DNA of 64,000 nucleotides from Acinetobacter sp. ANC 4862 (lineage in GTDB: Bacteria; Pseudomonadota; Gammaproteobacteria; Pseudomonadales; Moraxellaceae), in NCBI RefSeq assembly GCF_004336635.1, contig NZ_SJXH01000001.1, positions 1 to 64,000 on the forward strand, written 5' to 3'. The notes beneath the pieces are model-generated. The model did no database searches and was not told the origin of the DNA. It was given only the letters and a program-made list of their open reading frames with translations. Of this stretch, positions 57,095 to 64,000 are shown piece after piece (within the stretch, counting starts at the first letter, position 1; each line of letters begins with the position of its first letter). The position numbers and the translations under genes are program-made.

Positions 57095-57271
57095 TTACGA
57101 ACGTAATTGGCAAACATTTACCTCATCAAAACCATTGCTGCATGGTGCAACTTCATTTTCGCTTTCTGATATAGATTGGATTGACTGTAATTGTTCTGCT
57201 GCAATTGTCACACTACTACAAACACTTAAAGCCGCCACCATAATTATTGATAAAAACACTTTATGAAACAC
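57095..57271 (-). CDS. Small secreted Cys-containing protein, 58 aa
   Basis: A GTG start (57271) sits eight bases after a strong GGGGG ribosome site. The frame encodes a signal peptide (FHKVFLSIIMVAALSVCSSV, then TIAAEQ with an AxA-type cleavage site) and a mature part of about 33 residues with two Cys (VAPCSNGFDEVNVCQLRS) that could form a disulfide. No family was recognised. It is a candidate periplasmic peptide. The clear signal peptide supports a real gene. No terminator is visible after it. Confidence 0.65.
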   Translation of the reverse strand: MFHKVFLSIIMVAALSVCSSVTIAAEQLQSIQSISESENEVAPCSNGFDEVNVCQLRS

Positions 57272-57468
57272 TTTTTTTACCCCCTACCCATTCAATATAT
57301 CGAAGTTATTTAGATTTTTATTAAAAAAATAACAAAATTAATGCTATTTATTATACATATATTATCAATTAATGATAATTCTATATATTTATCAATTTAT
57401 CGTTTTACCCTCTTACTCATTCTTTTTAACTATAAGTAGGAATAAACTTCCAAAAATTAAGATGAAAT
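57272..57468. other. A/T-rich gap
   Basis: No gene was seen. It should contain the promoter of the small secreted protein. Confidence 0.4.
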
Positions 57469-57492
57469 AAAACGAGGCTTTTGCCTCGTTTT
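57469..57492 (-). terminator. Terminator of the lipoprotein gene
   Basis: AAAACGAGGC-TTTT-GCCTCGTTTT, placed just after the stop of the minus-strand lipoprotein gene. Confidence 0.85.
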
Positions 57493-57499
57493 ATTTAAG

Positions 57500-57982
57500 T
57501 TAAACCCCTTTCTTTTTCGGGTCAGTATTTCCAAGCGCAGGATGATCAATTGCATCCTTGCACTGTGCTTTATCTCGTTCGTAATCTGCCTGCTTTTGTG
57601 CAACCGAACTCGATTGATCAATGCTTTCACGCGCCCAGATTTCCAGACTGGTCAATGCTTTACGACAGAGTGCGTATTTGCCTTCTGTCACCGAATCGGT
57701 CATTTTGACATTAATGCGCCAATCGGTGCTTAACTTGCGGGCAGGTTTACGGACCTGTTCTTCAAGCACATCCAGTCGTTTTGCATATACCAAGCCATCA
57801 ACTTGATTCATGAATTTCCAGGCTTCATTGGCATACGTGGTCGCATCATTGCTGAGCTTTGGTGCAGCCTTAATTTCAACTTTCTGCTCGGGTTCTTCAG
57901 ATGAGTTACCACAAGCCTGCAATGCAAACATACTGCACAGTACAGAAATCATCACTATTGCACGTGATTTGGACGCAAACAT
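57500..57982 (-). CDS. Predicted lipoprotein
   Basis: This 160-aa protein has a type II signal peptide: a hydrophobic stretch IVMISVLCSMFALQACGNSS with lipobox LQAC, so the mature N-terminus would be acylated Cys24. The rest is Lys/Glu-rich and probably helical, with two more Cys (CRKALTSLE and CKDAID) likely in a disulfide. Function unknown. Residue +2 is Gly, so outer-membrane sorting is expected by the usual rule; this is inferred. Confidence 0.8.
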   Translation of the reverse strand: MFASKSRAIVMISVLCSMFALQACGNSSEEPEQKVEIKAAPKLSNDATTYANEAWKFMNQVDGLVYAKRLDVLEEQVRKPARKLSTDWRINVKMTDSVTEGKYALCRKALTSLEIWARESIDQSSSVAQKQADYERDKAQCKDAIDHPALGNTDPKKKGV

Positions 57983-58083
57983 ATCGGCTGCCTATACAAA
58001 CATTTCGGCACTATGCTAGTGAATTCGGGTAGAATACTCAATCACCATTTTACCCTCATTGTCTAACTCTCCTTAGGTGTGTC

Positions 58084-58839
58084 GTGTCTGAGCACAAACT
58101 CCCTCCAGTACAAGCTGCTGGCTTTTGGCAAGGCGCTAAAGATAGTCAAGCCATTATTTTTACTTATCTTCCCGTTTCTTTTGCTTTCGGTGTTTCTGCG
58201 ACACAATTTGGCTTTACCCCTTGGGAAGCCCTGTTTTTATCCTGCTCCATGTATGCCGGCGCTAGTCAATTTTTAGTGGTGGCTTTACTCGGTAGTGGGA
58301 CATCCATCTGGATGACAGCGCTCACCGTGATTGCTTTAGACATTCGTCATCTACTCTATGGTCCCGCGCTGCAAAACCTGATTCAAGATAAATTAAACTT
58401 AAAAAAGACTGCAGTTTGGGCTTGGGGTCTGACCGATGAAGTATTTGCTTCCGGGATGATTAAACTGTCGCAACGTCGTCAGGAATGGTCAGAGTCCTGG
58501 ATGTTGGGTGTCAGCCTATTTAGCTGGATATCCTGGGCTTTAGGTTCGTTCTTGGGTGGCTTATTTGCAGATCAGGTCAGCAATTTACCGCAATTCTTAC
58601 AAGCCGCACTGGATTTCCTGCTTCCTGCACTGTTCTTAAGTTTCTTACTTGCCGCCTTTGAAAAGAAACACACTTTTATTGTCGCTGTTTGTTTAATAGT
58701 TTCAGCGATCGCCTGCTATTTCATTAATTTATCGGCTGCGATTTTCATTGGGATTTTATCCGGTATTTTGGCCGGCTTATTTAAGCACTATGTTTTAAAA
58801 CAACACGATGATGAATTTGGAGAAGCACATGAATCTTGA
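58084..58839 (+). CDS. azlC: AzlC-family branched-chain amino acid exporter subunit
   Basis: This 251-aa membrane protein has the family signature YLPVSFAFGVSATQFGFTPW, then SCSMYAGASQFLVVALLGSG, and several further hydrophobic segments. GTG start at 58084 with AGG six bases upstream. Known: AzlC with AzlD exports branched-chain amino acids and analogues. It overlaps azlD by 11 bases. The C-terminal tail is charged (KQHDDEFGEAHES). Confidence 0.92.
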   Translation: MSEHKLPPVQAAGFWQGAKDSQAIIFTYLPVSFAFGVSATQFGFTPWEALFLSCSMYAGASQFLVVALLGSGTSIWMTALTVIALDIRHLLYGPALQNLIQDKLNLKKTAVWAWGLTDEVFASGMIKLSQRRQEWSESWMLGVSLFSWISWALGSFLGGLFADQVSNLPQFLQAALDFLLPALFLSFLLAAFEKKHTFIVAVCLIVSAIACYFINLSAAIFIGILSGILAGLFKHYVLKQHDDEFGEAHES

Positions 58840-59176
58840 AATTATTCTCGTTGGCATCATCGTGGGAATTGCTAATTTTGCATCACGTTTTGGTCCCTTT
58901 TATGTGATTCAAAAGCATCAGCAGAACTCGCAAAAGCGTGGCTCGGTCTGGATCAAAATCGCTTTAGGCAGTATCGGCATTGCCGCGATTAGTTCCATGC
59001 TGGTCGTTGCCACTCTTCCTCCACTGATGGAAACACCGAATAAAAGCTTTGCCATGCTGGTGGGTTTTTTAACCTTAGCCGGACTATATTTCAAATTTAA
59101 GCAAATCGTGCCTGCAACCTTAACAGCAGCCGTGACATATGGGTTGATTTATACCTATCTGCCCTTTCATTTTTAA
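58829..59176 (+). CDS. azlD: AzlD-family branched-chain amino acid exporter subunit
   Basis: This 115-aa membrane protein starts at ATG 58829, preceded by GGAG; an earlier ATG in the frame lies deep in azlC. Hydrophobic segments EIILVGIIVGIANFASRF and the SIGIAAISSMLVVATLPPL region are typical. It works as the small partner of AzlC. Confidence 0.9.
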   Translation: MNLEIILVGIIVGIANFASRFGPFYVIQKHQQNSQKRGSVWIKIALGSIGIAAISSMLVVATLPPLMETPNKSFAMLVGFLTLAGLYFKFKQIVPATLTAAVTYGLIYTYLPFHF

Positions 59177-59261
59177 AAATTATCTTAAGATGAACAAAGG
59201 CTTATGTTAGATTAAAAACATAAGCTTGTTTAATAAATACAAAAAATAAGGAAATTTCAGC

Positions 59262-59546
59262 GTGTTTGAACCCAAACAGGTTATAGAAGGGAAAATCTTT
59301 ATTCATCAACGGCGAGATGAATTGCTGCATGTAGCAAGTAAGCGTTATCTGCCTGGCTGTTATTTTGAATGTTTTATAGGTGCTAAAAATTTTACAGGGC
59401 ATTTTGTTGAAGTACACTGCCAACCTGCCGATGAAGTCCATGTCATTTATATGCAGAAAAATAGCAAAAATAAAATCATTGCCTTATTCAATCAAACTCA
59501 GCAGGTGATCCATTTACATCCAATGAATCTAATATTTAGTACATAG
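59262..59546 (+). CDS. Hypothetical 94-aa protein
   Basis: This gene was not recognised. It is a soluble protein starting at a GTG after AAGGAAATTTCAGC. The body (HVASKRYLPGCYFECFIGAK, then NFTGHFVEVHCQPADEVHVI) looks like a small beta-rich domain with three Cys. It is followed within 5 bp by another small gene, so the two are probably co-transcribed. Confidence 0.55.
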   Translation: MFEPKQVIEGKIFIHQRRDELLHVASKRYLPGCYFECFIGAKNFTGHFVEVHCQPADEVHVIYMQKNSKNKIIALFNQTQQVIHLHPMNLIFST

Positions 59547-59550
59547 GAGT

Positions 59551-59877
59551 TTGCAACATCGCCTGTTGCCCAATATTTTAAAATTATTTAGTCTTTTATT
59601 CATTCTGATTTTTGGCCTATTTGCTCTTGCAGCCTTTTCAGTCGATCAGTTTCTTTTGAACAAGGTTATATCGGATACATTGATATTTACATTGATAGGA
59701 TTCGTACTGTTTACCGTTGGTTTTGTACTCCCAATTGGCTTGCCTTATATGTATATACGGCTTTATCGAACATTGAAGCTTTTAAAGATGTTAGATTTAA
59801 CTATGGATCAAATACTGCGAATGGAAAAAATGAATCCTCAGAACGGTATTTATCATTTGCTAACCCAATCTGAATAG
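59551..59877 (+). CDS. Hypothetical two-helix membrane protein
   Basis: This protein of up to 108 aa has two long hydrophobic segments (LKLFSLLFILIFGLFALAAF and TLIFTLIGFVLFTVGFVLPI) and a cytoplasmic-looking C-terminal helix (LKLLKMLDLTMDQILRMEKM). The start is not firm: TTG at 59551 is nearly on top of the AGGAG, and TTG at 59566 is an alternative five codons later. No family was recognised. Confidence 0.6.
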   Translation: MQHRLLPNILKLFSLLFILIFGLFALAAFSVDQFLLNKVISDTLIFTLIGFVLFTVGFVLPIGLPYMYIRLYRTLKLLKMLDLTMDQILRMEKMNPQNGIYHLLTQSE

Positions 59878-60030
59878 TTTGTAAATGTTGCCCCATCGAC
59901 AGATTAAACGCCTAAACACTTTATAAATAAAATTGTTAGACAATATCATTATTTTATGTGAATCAAGTCTTAACACCTCAATCAGTTCTGCTATGCTAAA
60001 AGCCCATAAAATCAAGCATGGATGATTTAC

Positions 60031-61236
60031 ATGAGCGTGACTATTGGTACTCCCCTTCAAGCGTCTGCCTTTAAAGTTTTGCTATTAGGTTCAGGAGAGC
60101 TGGGTAAAGAAGTGGTGATTTCGCTACAACGTCTCGGTGTGGAAGTCCATGCAGCAGACCGTTATGATCACGCACCTGCCATGCAAGTTGCCCATTATTC
60201 TTATACTTTAAATATGGCAGATGCCGAAGAACTCAAACAACTGATCCAACACGTTAAACCCAATTTAATTATTCCTGAAATTGAAGCCATTGCGACGCAA
60301 GTTTTAGTCGAAATTGAACAACAAAATATTGCGACCGTGATTCCTTCGGCAAAAGCGGTTAACCTGACCATGAACCGTGAAGGTATCCGCCGTTTGGCAG
60401 CTGAAGAGTTGGGTTTACCGACATCTGCTTATCGTTTTGCCGACTCGATTGAGTCTTTCCGTGCGGCTTGCGACGATATTGGCTATCCAAACTTTGTTAA
60501 ACCGGTGATGTCTTCTTCAGGCAAAGGACAATCTCGCATTAAAAGTTTTGATGAAGTGGATGCCGCTTGGGAATATGCGCAAACTGGCGGTCGTGTGAAT
60601 CAAGGTAAAGTGATTGTCGAATCACAAATTGATTTTGACTTTGAAATTACCTTACTTACGGTTCGCGCTAAAAATGCTGAAACAGGTGAAATCGAAACCC
60701 AATACTGCGACCCGATCGGCCACCGCCAAGATGCAGGCGATTATGTCGAAAGCTGGCAGCCTCAAACCATGACTCCTGCTGCTTTGGAAGAATCAAAACG
60801 GATTGCGCATAAAGTCACTGCTGCTTTAGGCGGCTGCGGTATTTTCGGGGTCGAACTGTTTGTCAAAGGCGATAAAGTATGGTTTAGTGAAGTATCACCA
60901 CGTCCGCATGACACGGGGCTTGTGACACTTGCATCGCAATTCCAGAGCGAATTTGAACTACATGCACGTGCCATTTTAGGACTGCCGGTCAATACCACAC
61001 GCCATAGTGTTGCAGCAAGTGCGGTTATTTATGCAGGCGTTGATGATAGCAATTTATCTTTTTCTGGCTTAAATCTTGCTTTGTCTAATCCAGACACCGA
61101 TTTACGCCTTTTTGGTAAACCTGAAGGTTTTAAACGTCGTCGCATGGGGGTTGCAACGGCACGTGCTGAAACAACAGATCAAGCACGTGAACTTGCACTA
61201 GAGACGGCGTCTCAAGTCAGTGTTCAACAAAACTAA
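60031..61236 (+). CDS. purT: Formate-dependent phosphoribosylglycinamide formyltransferase PurT
   Basis: This 401-aa ATP-grasp enzyme makes formyl-GAR from GAR, formate and ATP in purine synthesis. Seen: [20 protein letters not shown] at the N-terminus, then [26 protein letters not shown] (ATP-grasp loop) and [17 protein letters not shown]. Start ATG 60031 aligns with the usual N-terminus (about 16 residues before the [10 protein letters not shown] strand); an ATG three codons upstream is possible. Confidence 0.95.
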   Translation: MSVTIGTPLQASAFKVLLLGSGELGKEVVISLQRLGVEVHAADRYDHAPAMQVAHYSYTLNMADAEELKQLIQHVKPNLIIPEIEAIATQVLVEIEQQNIATVIPSAKAVNLTMNREGIRRLAAEELGLPTSAYRFADSIESFRAACDDIGYPNFVKPVMSSSGKGQSRIKSFDEVDAAWEYAQTGGRVNQGKVIVESQIDFDFEITLLTVRAKNAETGEIETQYCDPIGHRQDAGDYVESWQPQTMTPAALEESKRIAHKVTAALGGCGIFGVELFVKGDKVWFSEVSPRPHDTGLVTLASQFQSEFELHARAILGLPVNTTRHSVAASAVIYAGVDDSNLSFSGLNLALSNPDTDLRLFGKPEGFKRRRMGVATARAETTDQARELALETASQVSVQQN

Positions 61237-61266
61237 ACTTGTCACCATATTAACGGACTACTGTTC

Positions 61267-63933
61267 ATGATCAATACTTCTCCACTGCTGAATTACGTTA
61301 AAAGTAACCATGACATTCAAGCGATCAATCAATGGCGCACAGATGTCGAAAAACAGCTACAGGAAGGTTTTGAAAATGGACAGTCGATTCGTGAAGTCAT
61401 TTCGGCCCGAGCCAATTTAATTGATGAAGCATTACAATTTCTCTGGAAACATGCTGAACTTGAGCAGACTGATTTAGGTTTATTTGCTGTTGGCGGTTAT
61501 GGTCGTCGGGAAATGTTGCCCTATTCAGATGTCGACATCATGATTTTATCGGAAGATGAAATCAGCCCCGATCAGGAAAAATTGATTTCCACCTTTATCT
61601 CATCACTTTGGGATGTGGGTAATTTCAAACCCGGCATTAGTGTGCGTACCATTTCCGACTGTGTTGAACAGGCCACGAGCGATTTAACCGTGGCGACAGC
61701 ACTGATTGAATCCCGTCTGATTATTGGCAATCAGCATTTAGCCAAATGGCCGCGTCGTATCGTTTCACAAACCTGGACAGATAAAACCTTTTTTGATGCC
61801 AAAATGGATGAGCAAGCCAGACGCCATGCTCAACACAACAATACCGAAAGCAATCTGGAACCGGATATTAAAAATGCACCGGGCGGTATTCGTGACATCA
61901 ATCAAATTGGCTGGATTGCAAAACGTCATTTCCGGGTCAATCGTATTTATGACTTGGTGCATCTAGGCTTTATTTCCGATTTTGAACTGGGCGTTTTAGA
62001 AGAAGCGGAAAGTTTCTTGTGGGAAATTCGCCATCATTTACATCGCTTAACCAAGCGTGATGAAAATCGTTTATTGTTCGATTATCAACGTGATATTGCA
62101 GCCCTGTTTGGCTACACCCGTCAAGAACATCAATCGCCAAACTATCCAATCGAACAATTCATGAAGCGTTATTATCGTAGCGCGCAACAAGTCTCCACAC
62201 TGAATGAAATGCTGCTGGCTTACTTTAATGAATCAGTCATTACGCCACGTTTGCCCGACTACGAACGCAAAATTGAAGAAATTAACGAAAACTTCAAACT
62301 GGTGGATGGCAAACTTGCGGTACAACACCACAAAATTTTCTCAGAACGCCCCAGCGCAATTTTAGAAATCTTCTATTTATTGGCCAATCGCCCGGAAATT
62401 GAAGGTATTCGCGCACGTACCTTGCGTCTTTTGATCCTTGCTGCAAAACGCATTGATCAAAACTATCGAGATAATCCCGAACATCAAGCCTTGTTTATGG
62501 CCATTATTCGTTCACCACATCGTCTGTATGACACTTTGGTGGCGATGAAGCGCTATAGCGTTCTAGGCAATTATATTCCTGCATTTGGTCAGATTATGGG
62601 ACTGATGCAATATGACCTGTTCCATATTTATACTGTAGATGCACATACCCTATTATTGCTGCGTAATTTAAATCGCTTTAAAGAACCCGAGTTTGCCAAA
62701 GACTTCCCTGTGGTGAGTTCAGTCTTCCAGCGTCTGGCACGTCGCGATATTGTCTATTTGGCCGCTTTATTCCATGACATTGCCAAAGGTCGTGGCGGTG
62801 ATCACAGTGAACTGGGTGCAGAAGATGCAATCAAGTTCTGCCGTAAACATGGCTTTACCGAGCGTGAATGTAATCTTGTCGCATGGCTGATTCAAAGTCA
62901 TTTACTGATGTCCATGACGGCGCAGAAGAAAGATATTTCAGACCCGGATGTGGTGCAGGATTTCGCTGAAAAACTTGGTGATATGGAGCATCTGGATTAT
63001 CTGTATACCTTGACCGTGGCGGACATTAACGCGACCAATCCGAAACTTTGGAATACCTGGCGTGCATCGCTGATGCGTCAGCTTTATACCCATGCACGTG
63101 ATGTGATTCGTACTGGTCTGGGGCGTCCTGTTGATTATCAAATGCTGATTGAAGATACTAAATTTGCGGCCAGTGAACTGTTGGTGAATGATTTCTCCCT
63201 GTACGATGTAGAAACCATTTGGCAGGAACTGGGGGATGAATATTTCATTAAAGAATCGGCAGATGAAATTGCCTGGCATACCCGTGCCATCTTGCAACAT
63301 GGCAACAATACTGAACCTTTAGTATTAATGCGTGCCCATCGTCAATACGCCCAAGATGCAGTGCAGATCTTTATTTATACGCAAGATCAGCCCAATTTAT
63401 TTGCCACCACAGTGGCTGTATTTGACCGTATGAATCTTGACGTTCAGGATGCGCGAATTATTACTGCGTCCACTGCATTTAGTTTAGATACTTATGTGGT
63501 TCTCGACCGTTTCGGGACTTTACTGACCGACCCGGAACGTGAAAAAACTGTGATTGAGGCATTGGTGGAAGCACTGAGCCACTCAGATAAATATCCTGGT
63601 TTAATGCAACGTCGTATTCCACGCCAGTTACGCCATTTCGATATTGAAAATACCGTCGACATCACCCTGAATGCCGCGTTACAGCAAAACATGGTGGAAA
63701 TAGCAACACTTGACCATCCAGGTTTACTGGCTAAAGTAGGCGGTTTATTTATGATGCAAGGTTTAGATATTCATTCTGCTAGAATTGCAACGCTTGGTGA
63801 GCGCGCAGAAGATATTTTCTTTGTCACTAAAAAAGATGGCATTCCGATGTCCGATTCAGAAGCTGAAACTTTTGCTGCGCAATTAAAATCAGCACTGGAT
63901 GAAGCCTCGAATCAAGTCTCTGGCCAACATTAA
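61267..63933 (+). CDS. glnD: Bifunctional uridylyltransferase/uridylyl-removing enzyme GlnD
   Basis: This 888-aa nitrogen-status sensor modifies PII proteins. Seen: the nucleotidyltransferase site [19 protein letters not shown] (76-94; D88 and D90 bind metal), the HD domain with [15 protein letters not shown] near 504 (removal activity), and two ACT domains near 698 ([20 protein letters not shown]) and 809 ([19 protein letters not shown]) that bind glutamine. All are intact and the length is normal. Confidence 0.97.
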   Translation: MINTSPLLNYVKSNHDIQAINQWRTDVEKQLQEGFENGQSIREVISARANLIDEALQFLWKHAELEQTDLGLFAVGGYGRREMLPYSDVDIMILSEDEISPDQEKLISTFISSLWDVGNFKPGISVRTISDCVEQATSDLTVATALIESRLIIGNQHLAKWPRRIVSQTWTDKTFFDAKMDEQARRHAQHNNTESNLEPDIKNAPGGIRDINQIGWIAKRHFRVNRIYDLVHLGFISDFELGVLEEAESFLWEIRHHLHRLTKRDENRLLFDYQRDIAALFGYTRQEHQSPNYPIEQFMKRYYRSAQQVSTLNEMLLAYFNESVITPRLPDYERKIEEINENFKLVDGKLAVQHHKIFSERPSAILEIFYLLANRPEIEGIRARTLRLLILAAKRIDQNYRDNPEHQALFMAIIRSPHRLYDTLVAMKRYSVLGNYIPAFGQIMGLMQYDLFHIYTVDAHTLLLLRNLNRFKEPEFAKDFPVVSSVFQRLARRDIVYLAALFHDIAKGRGGDHSELGAEDAIKFCRKHGFTERECNLVAWLIQSHLLMSMTAQKKDISDPDVVQDFAEKLGDMEHLDYLYTLTVADINATNPKLWNTWRASLMRQLYTHARDVIRTGLGRPVDYQMLIEDTKFAASELLVNDFSLYDVETIWQELGDEYFIKESADEIAWHTRAILQHGNNTEPLVLMRAHRQYAQDAVQIFIYTQDQPNLFATTVAVFDRMNLDVQDARIITASTAFSLDTYVVLDRFGTLLTDPEREKTVIEALVEALSHSDKYPGLMQRRIPRQLRHFDIENTVDITLNAALQQNMVEIATLDHPGLLAKVGGLFMMQGLDIHSARIATLGERAEDIFFVTKKDGIPMSDSEAETFAAQLKSALDEASNQVSGQH

Positions 63934-63957
63934 CTTAAATTAAGCGGTACCGATTTC

Positions 63958-64000
63958 ATGAACTCAAGTTTGTCATTATTGCATCCCTATCCTTTTGAAA
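63958..64000 (+). CDS. dapC: Start of a probable succinyldiaminopimelate transaminase gene
   Basis: The first 14 codons read MNSSLSLLHPYPFE, which matches the N-terminus I remember for the DapC aminotransferase that follows glnD in Acinetobacter. The rest is outside the window, so this rests on gene order and a very short match. Confidence 0.5.
   Translation, partial: MNSSLSLLHPYPFE

Overview
The window looks like an Acinetobacter chromosome (seen: A+T-rich DNA, YebC, YchF, PurT and GlnD proteins that read as typical Moraxellaceae versions, and insertion-sequence remnants of types common in Acinetobacter). The species cannot be decided from the sequence alone. It divides into a mosaic defence and mobile island (about 1-40,920) and ordinary chromosome (about 40,921-64,000). 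A CAU-anticodon tRNA gene and an adjacent P4-type integrase mark the probable boundary.

Island, left part (1-19,000). An IS3-type element has landed in the start of an AlpA-like gene. After IS66 debris comes a long minus-strand block reading hsdM, hsdS, an Abi_2/HEPN gene, hsdR, druH, druE. This is a complete type I restriction-modification system, with an Abi gene between hsdS and hsdR, followed directly by a two-gene Druantia type III system (1098-aa DruH and 2117-aa DruE helicase). Upstream of hsdM lie a broken CoiA-like gene, a small zinc-ribbon-like protein, a 33-bp tandem repeat array, an 81-aa orphan and a wrecked DUF6088 gene.

Island, middle (21,000-26,340). Two SfnB-type acyl-CoA-dehydrogenase-like genes diverge from an NtaA/DmoA-type FMN monooxygenase. 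They look like organosulfur scavenging genes, and a second set with its own importer lies at 47,104-54,374. An IS256 remnant follows.

Island, right part (26,368-40,920). A minus-strand operon encodes a Wadjet-like SMC plasmid-defence complex in the unusual order jetC-jetB-jetA-jetD, ending in an intact DUF6088 gene. Next come IS66 debris, an antitoxin gene frameshifted in an A-tract, two AlpA-like genes flanking a hipBA toxin-antitoxin pair with two perfect operator palindromes, a DUF3050 gene, an IS5 remnant and the integrase.

Chromosome. This part holds a small membrane protein, an acyltransferase, yebC, an Lrp regulator, a Gly/Ile/Asp-repeat protein and a glutathione S-transferase. The sulfur cluster follows (two SfnB-like, one monooxygenase, two MetQ-like binding proteins, MetN-like ATPase, MetI-like permease). 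Then come ychF, a DUF962 protein, a Crp/Fnr regulator, a lipoprotein, azlCD, purT, glnD and the start of a probable dapC.

The most notable points are the dense stack of defences, the permuted Wadjet operon with a DUF6088 tail gene, the repeated AlpA modules, and a pair of terminators in which compensatory base changes preserve the stem.
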